Source: QHXN01 sp032162705 | GTDB lineage: Bacteria; Acidobacteriota; Blastocatellia; Pyrinomonadales; Pyrinomonadaceae | Length of the DNA stretch: 64,000 nucleotides | NCBI GenBank assembly: GCA_032162705.1 | Contig: JAVRON010000125.1 | Location: 1-64,000 of the forward strand | Direction: 5' to 3' | In this document: in pieces, positions 7,062 to 15,948 of the stretch | How the letters are laid out: each line of letters starts with the position of its first letter | How positions within the stretch are numbered: position 1 is the stretch's first letter | The notes under the pieces: generated by a model | Database searches by the model: none | Told to the model about the DNA's origin: nothing | The model's input: the letters and a program-made list of their open reading frames with translations, nothing else | Position numbers and translations under genes: made by a program

Positions 7062-8756
7062 TCAGACGGCTTGCGCGCCCGCGTCGAGGCGTCGAAATCT
7101 TTCCGCGGCGAGCGTGAGGCCCATGACGAGATAGAAGACCATCACCACTTCGGAGTCGCCAAAGTTGTAATGCACAAGTCCCGCCGAGAGGAACCCGACA
7201 AGCCCGCCCAGAGCGCCGATGACGAGTCCGCGCTCGACCCATCTGCCGCCCGAAGAGTCGCTGCCCGAGGACTTGCCGTCCGAGAAGTCGCCGCCCGACG
7301 AGTCGCCACGCGCCATACGCCACAGCATGCGCCCGTAGACAAAGAGCCACGCCGCCCAAACGAGCAGCGTCGGCAGACCGCGCTCGAAGGCTATCTGCAA
7401 GGGCGTCGAGTGAAGATGCCCCCATGGCTGACGGCCATGATCGAACATGCCCCATTCGCGCCAGTGCCGCTTCAAAGAGTCCATGCCGACGCCGACGACG
7501 AGATGCCGCGGCTCGCTCAAGAGCACACGCGCGCCCTCCCGCCAAACCATCAGACGCCAGGCGGTCGAGCCTTCCTTCGTGTCGATGAAACCGACCTGCC
7601 GCTTCTGCTGCAACACGAAAAGACCCGCGAGGATGAGCGGAAGCGCGACGCCTACCGTGACCAGAAGCGTCCTCCGGCTCGCCCCGACGAGAGCGATGGT
7701 CAAGGCCGAGACGAGGAAGCCAGCCCACGAAGCGCGCGTCAACGTCATTATCAACGCCACACACATCCCCGCCAGCGCCGCCCCGACGAGCGCGCCCTTC
7801 AAGCTCACTTTACGCCGCAACGAGACGAACAATCCGAGCGCGAGCGATGCGATGAGCTGCAAGACCTCCGCGTAGGTCTGGTACTGCCCGTAGAATCCGC
7901 TCGCCCGCTCGTCGCGTCCAAACGTCCATGCTCCTATCCGCAGCCGCGCCTCCGCTGTATCGCCGCGCGGCAACGCTTCGCGCGGGACGTTGCCGGTTGG
8001 CAGCGCTTCCGCGCGATAGACGCGCACGCACGCCGCATGCTCGTCCCACTTGCACGCGGGCGTCCCGTCGGGAAACCGGTAGACGTGCTCGCGCGTAGAA
8101 GGGCGCTCGGTCTCTATGGCGCGCACGACCTCAACGGGGCTTCGCACCTCCGCGCCGTCCACCGAGAGGATCGTGTCGCCCTCCAGAAAGCCCGACGCGC
8201 GCAGAGGGCTGTCGGCTGAGAGAGCGTACATCTTCACGCCGCGTCCGCGTGCGTAGACGCCGAACGTGTGGACAAGCCCGAGCGCGCAAGACGCGACGAG
8301 CGTCAGCACAAGCGCGCGCATCACTCTGGGACTGCGCACGTTCTCGGCCACGACGTAGACGATGGTGAACAGGCTCGCCGCGCGCAACTTGCCGATTGAA
8401 ACCTCCGGGTCGTAAGAAGTGAGCGCGGTCAGGAATGTCAGCACGAAGAAGCCGAGCAGCCACGCGTCAACGGGCGTGCGGAATAGTTTGGGCCGCGGTC
8501 TAACTAACAGCCTCACCACCCAGAACAGCATCGCCAGCAGCCACGCCGTCTGTGTCCCCGCAATCGAATGCGGCGCGGCCACCGCGTACAGAAAGAGGCA
8601 CGCAACGGTCGCGCGCTCCAACCACCGAATGAGTGATGAGTGATGAGTGATGAGTGATGAATGACCCGTTGGTATAGATTGTTCGTTCACTGAATCCGCG
8701 CCTCTGTTGTTCGCAAATAACTCATCGCTCATCACTAAAAACTCATCACTCATCAC
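7062..8756 (-). CDS. O-antigen ligase/polymerase-like membrane protein with PDZ-like insert
   Basis: Polytopic inner-membrane protein of up to 564 residues with the hydrophobic pattern of O-antigen ligase/Wzy proteins and the late-loop motif RLMVWREGARVLLSEP...VVGVGMDS. These enzymes join or polymerise lipid-linked glycans on the periplasmic side. Between membrane segments, residues ~175-235 (LRASGFLEGDTILSVDG) look like a PDZ domain, which is unusual for the family. A later Ser/Gly/Asp-rich loop (DSSGGDFSDGKSSG) is low-complexity. The true start is uncertain: about 45 N-terminal residues are encoded by the GTGATGA repeat, which offers GTG and ATG codons at 8756, 8753 and 8732. Confidence 0.85.
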   Translation of the reverse strand: MMSDEFLVMSDELFANNRGADSVNEQSIPTGHSSLITHHSSLIRWLERATVACLFLYAVAAPHSIAGTQTAWLLAMLFWVVRLLVRPRPKLFRTPVDAWLLGFFVLTFLTALTSYDPEVSIGKLRAASLFTIVYVVAENVRSPRVMRALVLTLVASCALGLVHTFGVYARGRGVKMYALSADSPLRASGFLEGDTILSVDGAEVRSPVEVVRAIETERPSTREHVYRFPDGTPACKWDEHAACVRVYRAEALPTGNVPREALPRGDTAEARLRIGAWTFGRDERASGFYGQYQTYAEVLQLIASLALGLFVSLRRKVSLKGALVGAALAGMCVALIMTLTRASWAGFLVSALTIALVGASRRTLLVTVGVALPLILAGLFVLQQKRQVGFIDTKEGSTAWRLMVWREGARVLLSEPRHLVVGVGMDSLKRHWREWGMFDHGRQPWGHLHSTPLQIAFERGLPTLLVWAAWLFVYGRMLWRMARGDSSGGDFSDGKSSGSDSSGGRWVERGLVIGALGGLVGFLSAGLVHYNFGDSEVVMVFYLVMGLTLAAERFRRLDAGAQAV

Positions 8757-8772
8757 TCATCACTTATCACTC
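8631..8772. repeat. GTGATGA inverted repeat overlapping a gene start
   Basis: Left arm 8631-8664 is four to five GTGATGA units. Right arm 8721-8772 is a longer run of the complements (CTCATCA), with one internal AAAAA break. The repeat spans the 5' end of the O-antigen ligase-like frame and stops just short of the sugar-transferase stop codon. Confidence 0.85.
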
Positions 8773-8773
8773 T

Positions 8774-10333
8774 TTAGTATGCCTCGCCGCGCAAAAGCAC
8801 GGGCAGCGTCCGCAGCATGATCTTGAGGTCGAGCCAGAGCGACCAGTTCTCGATGTAGAAGAGGTCGAGTTTGACCATCTCGTCGAACGAGAGACGATTG
8901 CGACCCGAAACCTGCCAGAGTCCAGTCATCCCCGGCTTCATGTCGAGCCGCTTGCGATGCCATAGCGCGTAGGCTTCCACCTCGTAAGGGATGGGCGGGC
9001 GCGGGCCCACGACGCTCATGTCGCCGCGCAGCACGTTCAGAAGTTGCGGCAGTTCGTCCAGACTCGTGCGCCGCAGCCAGCGCCCCGTGCGCGTCACGCG
9101 CGGGTCGTCGTGCAGCTTGTAGACGGGCCGTCGGCTGTCGCCGAGGTTCGTGTCGGGGCGGCCCTCGATGTAGCGGCGCTGGTACTCTCGGTGCTCGCTG
9201 TCGTCCGCGCCCGTCAGCATCGTGCGAAACTTGAGGAAGAGAAAGATGCGCCCGTCCATACCGACGCGTTCCTGCCGGTAGAGGACGGGCCCTTTCGAGT
9301 CGAGCTTGATGAGCAAGGCGACGACGATCCACAGCGGCGCGAGCAGGACGAGCGCGAGCAATGCGACACTGAGGTCGAAGGCACGCTTCAAGATGCGCGC
9401 GCCCTGGCCCAGAGGCTCGCGGAAGAGCGTGATGACGGGCAGCACGCCGATCTGGTCAACTTCCGTTTTGCGCGGCAGGCAGTTGAAGAGGCTCGGCGCG
9501 ATGCGAAACTCGACGCCGCGTCTGCGGCCCACTCTCATCATCACCTCGAAGAGGAGGTCGCCCGAGATGGTCGGGTCTGTGATGATGACTTCGTTCGCTC
9601 CGGTCTCGCGTATCGCCTCTGGTAAGTTCGACAAGCTCGCAACGACCGGCACGCCCTCAAACTCTTCCGGCGTCTTCCCGTCTTGCGCGCCGGTATCGAC
9701 CACGCCGATGACCCTGTAGCCCAGCTCACGCCGCGCAGACATCTCACGCACGCACATCGCCGCTTCCACGCCGCGCCCGACGACGAGTGTCGGGATGAGA
9801 TTAATCCCGCGCCGCCGCACGCCGCTCTGCACGCCGCGAGCCGCGAGCCGCAGGACTGTGTATGCGATGAGCGCGAGCAGGAAGTCGAGCATGAAGACGC
9901 CGCGCGCGTATGAGAAGGAGCGGAACTCGAACCCGCCGCGATAGAGGAACGCCCACGCCACGATGAGGAGCGACCCGACAGCCGTCGCGCGAAAGACGCG
10001 CACGCACTCGTCGATATAAGAGAACTCGCCGCGCAGGCGGTATAGATCGTAATAGGCCGACGAGACGAGTCGCACCAAGACGACGAACCACAGCAGAGCC
10101 GCGTAAGGCTCGAAGTGCGTCTGCCACACGAAACCCTTTTCCAGACTGAACCGAACCAGCAACCCTCCGCCCTCGCGCATCTCGTAAGCCGCAACGAACG
10201 CCGCAACCGCCACGCACACATCCGCCGCCGCAAGCGCAGCCTTCACCGTGGGCACGACCCACCCCGGCGCACGCGCCGCTGCCCGCACTGCACCCGCCCT
10301 CACCTTTAAGTTTTCGGTGTGCTCAACCCTCAT
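8774..10333 (-). CDS. Undecaprenyl-phosphate sugar phosphotransferase (WbaP/EpsE type)
   Basis: Initiating enzyme of surface-polysaccharide synthesis: it transfers a sugar-1-phosphate from a nucleotide sugar to undecaprenyl phosphate at the inner membrane. About 519 residues. N-terminal four-helix membrane region (~20-150), CoA-binding-like fold (~160-300, LIPTLVVGRGVEAA), then a bacterial sugar transferase domain with LKFRTM near 365, SLDELPQLLNVLRGDMSVVGPRP near 420-440 and GMTGLWQVSGR. The ATG at 10333 is preferred. The frame to 10393 adds residues taken from a CACCGCAGAGG repeat. Sugar specificity cannot be read from sequence. Confidence 0.9.
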   Translation of the reverse strand: MRVEHTENLKVRAGAVRAAARAPGWVVPTVKAALAAADVCVAVAAFVAAYEMREGGGLLVRFSLEKGFVWQTHFEPYAALLWFVVLVRLVSSAYYDLYRLRGEFSYIDECVRVFRATAVGSLLIVAWAFLYRGGFEFRSFSYARGVFMLDFLLALIAYTVLRLAARGVQSGVRRRGINLIPTLVVGRGVEAAMCVREMSARRELGYRVIGVVDTGAQDGKTPEEFEGVPVVASLSNLPEAIRETGANEVIITDPTISGDLLFEVMMRVGRRRGVEFRIAPSLFNCLPRKTEVDQIGVLPVITLFREPLGQGARILKRAFDLSVALLALVLLAPLWIVVALLIKLDSKGPVLYRQERVGMDGRIFLFLKFRTMLTGADDSEHREYQRRYIEGRPDTNLGDSRRPVYKLHDDPRVTRTGRWLRRTSLDELPQLLNVLRGDMSVVGPRPPIPYEVEAYALWHRKRLDMKPGMTGLWQVSGRNRLSFDEMVKLDLFYIENWSLWLDLKIMLRTLPVLLRGEAY

Positions 10334-10387
10334 ATGAAAGCAGTGACGAGCTATATTAACTTTCAGTTGGGTGTAATGGTGACGGCG

Positions 10388-10484
10388 ATTCACCGCAGAG
10401 GCGCAGAGTACACGGAGGATGCGCAGAGGATTGAATAGTTTTTCTCTGCGCCCCCTCCGCGTCCTCAGCGCCTCTGCGGTGAAT
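10388..10484. repeat. CACCGCAGAGGCGCAGAG inverted repeat
   Basis: Left arm ATTCACCGCAGAGGCGCAGAG at 10388 pairs with CTCAGCGCCTCTGCGGTGAAT ending at 10484. A GGAGGATGCGCAGAGGA/CTCTGCGCCCCCTCC pair lies in between. A related copy is at 18814-18947. Confidence 0.8.
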
Positions 10485-10547
10485 TACCCCTCTCCATACG
10501 CTCAACCGACAATAAGACAAACTTCACACCTCTCCATCCGGCATTCT

Positions 10548-11576
10548 TCACTGAAGTATCAGTCCTGCCACTTCCGCGCGCACGCCGGTCGCGCGGCGCG
10601 GGTGGCTCGCGTCCTTCTTCTCGACGCGCAGGCTCTCCAAATCCTCGCGCGTCGAGATGCGCTTGAGGCGGCCTTCGCGGACGAGCTGTTCGTCCACGGC
10701 GGCCCAAGCACCTGCGTAGACAGTCGCGGCAGGGACTCCGAGGGCGGCGGCCTCGCGGTTCATCGTGCCGCCCGCGCTGACGACGAGGTCTGCCGCCGCG
10801 ACGAGGTTAGCGCCGTCGAGCGCCTCGCGCGGCGCAATCAAGTTGTCCGACGTTGAGAAGCGCGCCGCAAGGCTCTCGCGCTGCGCGTCCGTGCGAGCGA
10901 GCAGCAAGACCTTGACGCCCGCGCGCGCGATGAGTCGTGCGAGTAACTCTCCGAACAGCTCATTCTCGAAGCGATGGTAGAGCGCCTCGCTTGCGGGCGG
11001 ACGAACGACGACCAGCGTGTCGCGCTCCACGTCAACACCGAACCGCTCGCGCAAATGGACGGCGAAACGCGGGTCGGGCGCGAAGTCCGCGAGGTACACG
11101 TCCTCCTTGATGCCTTCGTAGCGCAGAACCTTCGCGGCGCGCGCACCGTAACGCCTGAGCGCCTCTTCGGGGAACGCTCGCGGGACGACGACGCGCGTCG
11201 CCAGACGGAACGCGAGGTGGTTCGCAGGCTGATGCTCGTAGTCCATCAGCGTCACAACGCGCAGCCCCAACATCCGCGCCGCGATGACTTGCGAGTAGGA
11301 ATTATGACTGACGGCCAGATCGAACCCGCGCCCGCGCGCCCAACGCGCCAGACCGATTGCGCGGGACGCGAGATTCCCCGCCTTGCCCGACAGCCGTCCG
11401 CCGCCGTGGCCGCCGACAATCGTTGGATTGAAACCCGCGGCCTCGGCCAGCTCGACTGTCTGCGCGAACCTGCGCGCCGTCGTCTCAAATCCGTGCCCGC
11501 GCGCACTGAACTCTCCGGCCAGCGCGCGGAAGAAAGGCACGTGCGGCGAGTTCGCCAGATCAATCCAGAGGAGCAT
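10548..11576 (-). CDS. DUF354 family protein (glycosyltransferase-B-like)
   Basis: 342 residues with the DUF354 signature start (LLWIDLANSPHVPFFRALA), a VSHNSYSQVIAARML segment and a C-terminal SAGGTMNREAAALGVPA motif. The last resembles the nucleotide-sugar binding end of MurG and UDP-GlcNAc 2-epimerase folds. The family is often in polysaccharide loci of bacteria and archaea, but its reaction is not established. It lies on the same strand as its neighbours, with repeats on its upstream side. A role in glycan assembly is inferred from context. Confidence 0.82.
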   Translation of the reverse strand: MLLWIDLANSPHVPFFRALAGEFSARGHGFETTARRFAQTVELAEAAGFNPTIVGGHGGGRLSGKAGNLASRAIGLARWARGRGFDLAVSHNSYSQVIAARMLGLRVVTLMDYEHQPANHLAFRLATRVVVPRAFPEEALRRYGARAAKVLRYEGIKEDVYLADFAPDPRFAVHLRERFGVDVERDTLVVVRPPASEALYHRFENELFGELLARLIARAGVKVLLLARTDAQRESLAARFSTSDNLIAPREALDGANLVAAADLVVSAGGTMNREAAALGVPAATVYAGAWAAVDEQLVREGRLKRISTREDLESLRVEKKDASHPRRATGVRAEVAGLILQ

Positions 11577-11581
11577 AAAGA

Positions 11582-11699
11582 AGTAGACAGTAGACAGTAG
11601 ACAGTAGGCAGTAGCGCTCCGCGCTGCGGGCGTTGAAAGTTTAATCCCGACTTCTTGGCAATCAAAGGTTTTCTACTGTCTACTGTCTACCGTCCACTT
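11582..11699. repeat. GTAGACA inverted repeat with CGCTCCGCG spacer
   Basis: Arms 11582-11614 and 11673-11699. The spacer opens with CGCTCCGCGCTGCGG, matching the copy at 44.7 kb. The right arm encodes the last residues (DGRQ) and stop codon of the neighbouring gene. Confidence 0.85.
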
Positions 11700-12909
11700 C
11701 CAACATTCTTGCGAGTCCGTACATCATCCAGGCTTGCGACCAGCGCATGTAGGGCGTGCGTACCGTGTAGAGCCGACGCTTCTGGTAGTAGAAGAAGCCG
11801 CGCGGGTCGTATAGCTCGCGCAACGTCCAGCCCGCGACGCGTGCGGCAAGCTCAAGCGCGTCCGGTTCGATGTCGCGTAGCTCGACGAGCGCGACCAGTG
11901 CCGCGCCCGCGGAGTGTGCGTCAGCCGGGTGCGAAGATCGATGGTAGTATTTCGGCCAACCGTCCGCAAGAAAGAACGAAGAGCGCCAGAACGCGTAGCC
12001 GCGCGTGATTGCGCGCCGGATTTCGTTGCACGTCGCAACGTCCGCTTCTAGTTGAGACTCGCAAGCACGGAGTATGCGCGCGAGCGAGGTCAGCACAAAG
12101 GCCGTGTGGAAATTGTCCGACCAGGACTGGTAAGAGTCCGCGCCGTAGGCCCAGGAGCCGTCCTCGCGCTGGCCTCGGACGACGTGGCGCGCGGCGCGCA
12201 GAGCATAGTCAGTCCAATGTCTCGGGCCTGTGATTGCGCCGACCGAAGCCAGCGCCTCGCCCGCGAGCAAGGAAGCGTTGAAGACGCGCGTGCGGTCGAG
12301 CGGCGTGTAGCTGAAACAGACTTCCTCGTCCGACTCGTCGCTGCGATTGAGGTCTTCGAGAATAAACCGGCACGCACGCGTCGCCGCCGTCAGATACTTC
12401 CAGACATCGCTTGAGAGCGTGTCCTCTTCACGAGAGGTATTGAGCGTGGTGATCGCCTCGGTGAGCGCGCGGACGGCAAAGGCCGTCGGCACGACGGTGG
12501 GCGTACCCTTCGGCGCGTAGAAGGCACGCCCCTGCCAGTCGAAATTGTAGCCCCACGCCGCGCCGCTCGGCGTCTCCATTTTCGCGTCGAGCAGGTCGTC
12601 GAGCAGAGAGCGCGCTTCTCGCTCATCCTCTTCTTTCCGCGTCACGCGGAAGCGCGAGAGCGCGGCGAGCGCGAACAGCGCCGTGCCCTTCGCGTTTCTT
12701 CCCACGGGGACGCGCGCAGGGCGGCGCAGGTTGACGGGCGAGCGTTTGAAGACTTGCGTCCATACGAGACGCGCGAGGCGCGAGCGGCGGAGCGGCGTGG
12801 ACTGAAACAGCGAGCTATTGAGCGCGTCGAAAGGATCGTGCCCGGCGTAGTCGCGCGCGCGGCACCACGCACGCAATGCTTCATAGACGCTCCCGAACTC
12901 TTCGTGCAT
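11680..12909 (-). CDS. Hypothetical protein, likely alpha/alpha-toroid fold, polysaccharide-locus associated
   Basis: 409 residues from the ATG at 12909. The preceding frame to 13002 is partly encoded by the CACAGAGA repeat. Repeated helical pairs with GRNAKGTALFALAALSRF, GAAWGYNFDWQGR, TVVPTAFAVRALTEA and GSWAYGADSYQSWSDNFHTAFVLTSL resemble the (alpha/alpha)6 barrels of terpene cyclases, glycosidases and lyases. Similar proteins are common near glycosyltransferases and are sometimes mislabelled delta-aminolevulinate dehydratase. I can name no reaction. It may modify or trim the glycan. Confidence 0.72.
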   Translation of the reverse strand: MHEEFGSVYEALRAWCRARDYAGHDPFDALNSSLFQSTPLRRSRLARLVWTQVFKRSPVNLRRPARVPVGRNAKGTALFALAALSRFRVTRKEEDEREARSLLDDLLDAKMETPSGAAWGYNFDWQGRAFYAPKGTPTVVPTAFAVRALTEAITTLNTSREEDTLSSDVWKYLTAATRACRFILEDLNRSDESDEEVCFSYTPLDRTRVFNASLLAGEALASVGAITGPRHWTDYALRAARHVVRGQREDGSWAYGADSYQSWSDNFHTAFVLTSLARILRACESQLEADVATCNEIRRAITRGYAFWRSSFFLADGWPKYYHRSSHPADAHSAGAALVALVELRDIEPDALELAARVAGWTLRELYDPRGFFYYQKRRLYTVRTPYMRWSQAWMMYGLARMLEVDGRQ

Positions 12910-12982
12910 TGCCGCCAAGATACAACACAGCGGCGCGTGCGGAAAATATATCGAGTCGGAATTTAGAGAGCATTTTAAATTG

Positions 12983-13077
12983 CCACAGAGACACAGAGAC
13001 ACAGAGATTATGAATCATAGAATTCCTTATAGTCTTTTGTAGTTCCTTTTATCTCTGTGTCTCTGTGTCTCTGTGGC
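12983..13077. repeat. CACAGAGA inverted repeat (8-nt period)
   Basis: CCACAGAGACACAGAGACAC at 12983 faces ATCTCTGTGTCTCTGTGTCT ending at 13077 across an AT-rich spacer. A second copy is at 23295-23391. Confidence 0.85.
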
Positions 13078-13103
13078 TACTCTGCTGGTTTTGAAATGTA
13101 CCT

Positions 13104-14180
13104 TCACTCTTCGTCGCGGAAGCCAACGCGCTCGCGGACGGCGTAGATGGTCTTCGACTGCGACTCGTGGTAGGTGCGGACGAGCATCTCCGCGAGCAGT
13201 CCCATGAGGATGAACTGGACGCCGACGGCGAACATGACGATGGCGACGCTGAAGAGCGGATTGCGTATGAAGGATTCGCCGCCGAGCTTGCGCAACAAGG
13301 CCCACAGAAACGCGACGGCTGAGATGAGAAACGCGCCGAAGCCGAACATGCCGAAGACGTAGATAGGCTTCGTGTGATAAGAGGCCATGAACTTGATGGT
13401 CATCAAATCGAGCATCACCTTGAAGGTGCGCGACAATCCGTACTTCGACTTGCCCATCGTGCGCGGGTGATGACGAACGGGAATCTCCGTGACGCGCGCG
13501 CCGACCCAACTCGCATAGATGGGGATGAAGCGGTGCATCTCGCCGTAGAGCTTGACCTCTTTGAGGAATTCGCGGCGATAAGCCTTGAGCGAGCAGCCGT
13601 AATCGTGAAGATGCACGCCGCCGATCAGCGAGATGATGCGGTTGGCGATCATCGAGGGGATTTTGCGCGTGACCATCTTGTCCTGCCGCTCCTTGCGCCA
13701 GCCCGAGACCACGTCGAAGCCCTCGTCGAGCTTTGCCAGCAGGCGCTCGATGTCAGCCGGGTCGTTCTGGAGGTCTGCGTCCAAAGGGATCAAGACCTTA
13801 CCGTGCGCGGCGTCGATGCCTGCGGCCATCGCGGCGGTCTGGCCGTAGTTGCGGCGGAGTGCGATAACCCTCACGCGCGGGTCGCGCGCGGCCAGCTCGC
13901 GCAGGACTTCGAGGCTGCCGTCCGTCGAGCCGTCGTCTACGTAGATGATCTCGGCGGTGCGCCCCAGACGGTAAAGCGCTTCGTCGATCTGCGCGTGCAG
14001 CGGGCGCAGGTTCGGCTCCTCGTTCAAGACGGGCAGGAAGAGCGAAAGCTCCGGCGCTTCGCCCGGCTCGGGCGTCGTGGCCGCGAGCGTCGCATCATCA
14101 ACCGCGACCGCCGCGCCGTCGCCCGCCTCCACGCCCGCGCGTGGACGGATGGCGGTCTCTTCTTCGTCGTAAATCTTCAT
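13104..14180 (-). CDS. Family 2 glycosyltransferase, DPM1/ArnC-like, with two C-terminal TM helices
   Basis: 358 residues. GT-A domain with LSLFLPVLNEEPNL (~45), YVDDGSTDGS, the metal-binding DADLQNDP and a GKSKYGLSR motif. Two membrane helices follow near the end. This architecture is typical of enzymes that load a sugar on polyprenyl phosphate or modify lipid-linked glycans on the cytoplasmic face. I prefer the ATG at 14180 because GGGGAG sits eight bases upstream. An ATG nine codons earlier lacks such a site. It precedes the BrnT/BrnA pair in the opposite direction of reading order and is probably transcribed separately. Confidence 0.88.
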   Translation of the reverse strand: MKIYDEEETAIRPRAGVEAGDGAAVAVDDATLAATTPEPGEAPELSLFLPVLNEEPNLRPLHAQIDEALYRLGRTAEIIYVDDGSTDGSLEVLRELAARDPRVRVIALRRNYGQTAAMAAGIDAAHGKVLIPLDADLQNDPADIERLLAKLDEGFDVVSGWRKERQDKMVTRKIPSMIANRIISLIGGVHLHDYGCSLKAYRREFLKEVKLYGEMHRFIPIYASWVGARVTEIPVRHHPRTMGKSKYGLSRTFKVMLDLMTIKFMASYHTKPIYVFGMFGFGAFLISAVAFLWALLRKLGGESFIRNPLFSVAIVMFAVGVQFILMGLLAEMLVRTYHESQSKTIYAVRERVGFRDEE

Positions 14181-14246
14181 CGAGCGAATCTCCCCGCCGT
14201 GCTCCATTCTCGAAGACCGTTCGTTACAGTGATGATACGGCGATTA

Positions 14247-14522
14247 TTAAGACGCCTTCTCCTCAATCCAACGGTTCACTAAAGCTTCTGCCGGGACACC
14301 CTTCTTTCTCGCGATAGCGTCCACCTTTCGATAAAGCTCGCCATCGAGGGAAATTAAATAAGTCCTCTTCTTTACGTCCGCCTCGAACTCCACGCCGCTC
14401 ATGTACTCTTCATAGTCCGCACTGTCATGCGTATCCCAAAACTCGGCGGCCTGCTCCAAACTGTCGAAATGTTCCGGCAGCGGAGAGCGCCTCTTCGTTG
14501 TCTCCGTCTTACTTTTTGCCAT
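14247..14522 (-). CDS. brnA: BrnA/CopG-like antitoxin
   Basis: 91 residues. The N-terminal region has the pattern SLEQAAEFWDTHDSADY seen in BrnA-type antitoxins. The C-terminal half (RTYLISLDGELYRKVDAIARKKG) is a ribbon-helix-helix-like DNA-binding segment. It overlaps the toxin gene by 14 bases, has its own GGAGAAG site, and is the downstream member of the pair. Such antitoxins bind the toxin and repress the promoter. Assignment rests on partner and motif, so CopG family without BrnA identity remains possible. Confidence 0.82.
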   Translation of the reverse strand: MAKSKTETTKRRSPLPEHFDSLEQAAEFWDTHDSADYEEYMSGVEFEADVKKRTYLISLDGELYRKVDAIARKKGVPAEALVNRWIEEKAS

Positions 14523-14793
14523 AACTTCTCCTCTCCTTCAGGCTCGCGTCGCGTGCGGAGATTACCAGTGCACCTCCGCGGCCTTTGTGGATAAAGAAAA
14601 CGGCCAGATAACGCCCGCCGTCCGTTTGGCCGAGCGCGCGATATAAATTCTCACCTGCCACGTCGCCTCTTTCGATGCGTTGAAAGCGCGGATGATTGTT
14701 GAAGACCTCTTCCACCTCATCAGCGCTAACGCCGTGCTTTCTTTCAATCTTTTCAACGAACTGCGTAAGCCAGACGATGTTGTTAATATTCAT
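14509..14793 (-). CDS. brnT: BrnT family toxin (DUF497 ribonuclease)
   Basis: 94 residues with the BrnT pattern: HGVSADEVEEVF near 20-31, LYRALGQTDGGRYLAVFF near 50-68 and ISARDASLKERRSYG at the end. BrnT toxins are RelE-fold ribonucleases that block translation. The conserved Arg and the Glu-Arg-x-x-Tyr end are visible. It is the first gene of a toxin-antitoxin pair inserted between glycan genes. The ATG is within 60 bases of the epimerase end, with only weak SD-like sequence. Confidence 0.85.
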   Translation of the reverse strand: MNINNIVWLTQFVEKIERKHGVSADEVEEVFNNHPRFQRIERGDVAGENLYRALGQTDGGRYLAVFFIHKGRGGALVISARDASLKERRSYGKK

Positions 14794-14852
14794 CCGGGTG
14801 TAACTCGTTCCTGCCTGCCATGCCCACGCCTTCGCATAACATCTCTTCTATT

Positions 14853-15809
14853 CTACAACGTGGTGCGAAACCATTCGATGAAGCGACGGATGCCTTCTTC
14901 AATCGGCGTCTGCGGGTCGTAGCCGAGGAGACGGCGAGCTTTCGAGATGTCTGCGAAGGTCTGGGGCACGTCGCCGGGCTGCGTGGGACGGCGTTCGATG
15001 ATAGCCTCGCGTCCCAGCTCACGCTCAAGCAGTCCGATCAGTTCGCGAAGCTCCACAGTGCGCGACTCACCGAGGTTGATGACTTCGTAGGGGGTCGTCT
15101 CGTAGTCAATCGACGCGCGCACGCCAGCGATGATGTCGTCAATGAAGGTGTAGTCGCGTCGCGTCGTGCCGTCGCCGAAGACGGGGATAGGTTTGCCTTC
15201 AGAGATGAGCCGCGCGAACTTGTGTATGGCGAGGTCTGGGCGCTGGCGCGCGCCGTAGACGGTGAAGAACCGTAGGCACACCGCGCGCAGGCCGAACAGG
15301 TGCGAGTAGGTGTGACACAGAAGCTCGCCCGCCGCCTTGGTCGCCGCGTAAGGGCTGATAGGCTTTGTTACGGGGTCGTCCTCCGCGAAAGGCACCTTCT
15401 CGTTCTCGCCATAGACGGAAGAGGACGAGCCGAAGACGAACTGCTTCACATCCGTCGCGCGCGCGAGTTCGAGCAGATTGAGCGTGCCGTTGATGTTCGT
15501 CTCGGCATACAGCACAGGCTCGACGAGCGACGGCCTGACGCCCGCTCGCGCTGCGAGATGAACCACGCAGTCGAACTTCGTCCCTTCAAAAATCGGTTCG
15601 AGCGCCGCGCGGTCGCGTATGTCCGCCTCGTGCAGCGCGAAGTCTTCCCGGCTGAGGTGCGGCGCGACGTTGCGACGCTTGACCGCGGGATCGTAGAAGT
15701 CGTTGAAGTCGTCCACGACCGAGACGCGCCACGCGCCCTCCGCGAGCAGACGCCCGACCAGATGCGACCCGATGAACCCCGCACCGCCAGTGACGAGAAC
15801 GTTTTTCAT
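14853..15809 (-). CDS. NAD-dependent epimerase, UDP-glucuronate/UDP-glucose 4-epimerase-like
   Basis: 318-residue extended short-chain dehydrogenase. GGAGFIGSH NAD-binding loop at residues 8-16, HLAARAGVR, active-site S-SSVYGE and YAATK (Tyr/Lys pair near 150), then RFFTVYGARQRPDLAI and GDGTTRRDYTFIDD for the nucleotide sugar. The sequence is closest in feel to UDP-glucuronate 4-epimerases that make UDP-galacturonate, but specificity is a guess. It likely supplies a precursor for the surrounding locus. Confidence 0.88.
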   Translation of the reverse strand: MKNVLVTGGAGFIGSHLVGRLLAEGAWRVSVVDDFNDFYDPAVKRRNVAPHLSREDFALHEADIRDRAALEPIFEGTKFDCVVHLAARAGVRPSLVEPVLYAETNINGTLNLLELARATDVKQFVFGSSSSVYGENEKVPFAEDDPVTKPISPYAATKAAGELLCHTYSHLFGLRAVCLRFFTVYGARQRPDLAIHKFARLISEGKPIPVFGDGTTRRDYTFIDDIIAGVRASIDYETTPYEVINLGESRTVELRELIGLLERELGREAIIERRPTQPGDVPQTFADISKARRLLGYDPQTPIEEGIRRFIEWFRTTL

Positions 15810-15812
15810 AAA

Positions 15813-15948
15813 GTAGACAGTAGTCAGTAGTCAGTAGTCAGTAGTCAGTAGTCAGTAGTCAGTAGAAAACCTTCACGGTCGAGTGGTCAGGATGAAAGCG
15901 GCAGCGCCCGTCAAGCGGAGCCTACTGACTACTGTCTACTGTCTACTT
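15813..15948. repeat. GTAGTCA inverted repeat, long left arm
   Basis: Seven or so GTAGTCA/GTAGACA units (15813-15865) face about four inverse units (15922-15948). The spacer side of the right arm holds the complement of GCTCCGC. The stop codon of the downstream methyltransferase lies in the right arm. Confidence 0.85.
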
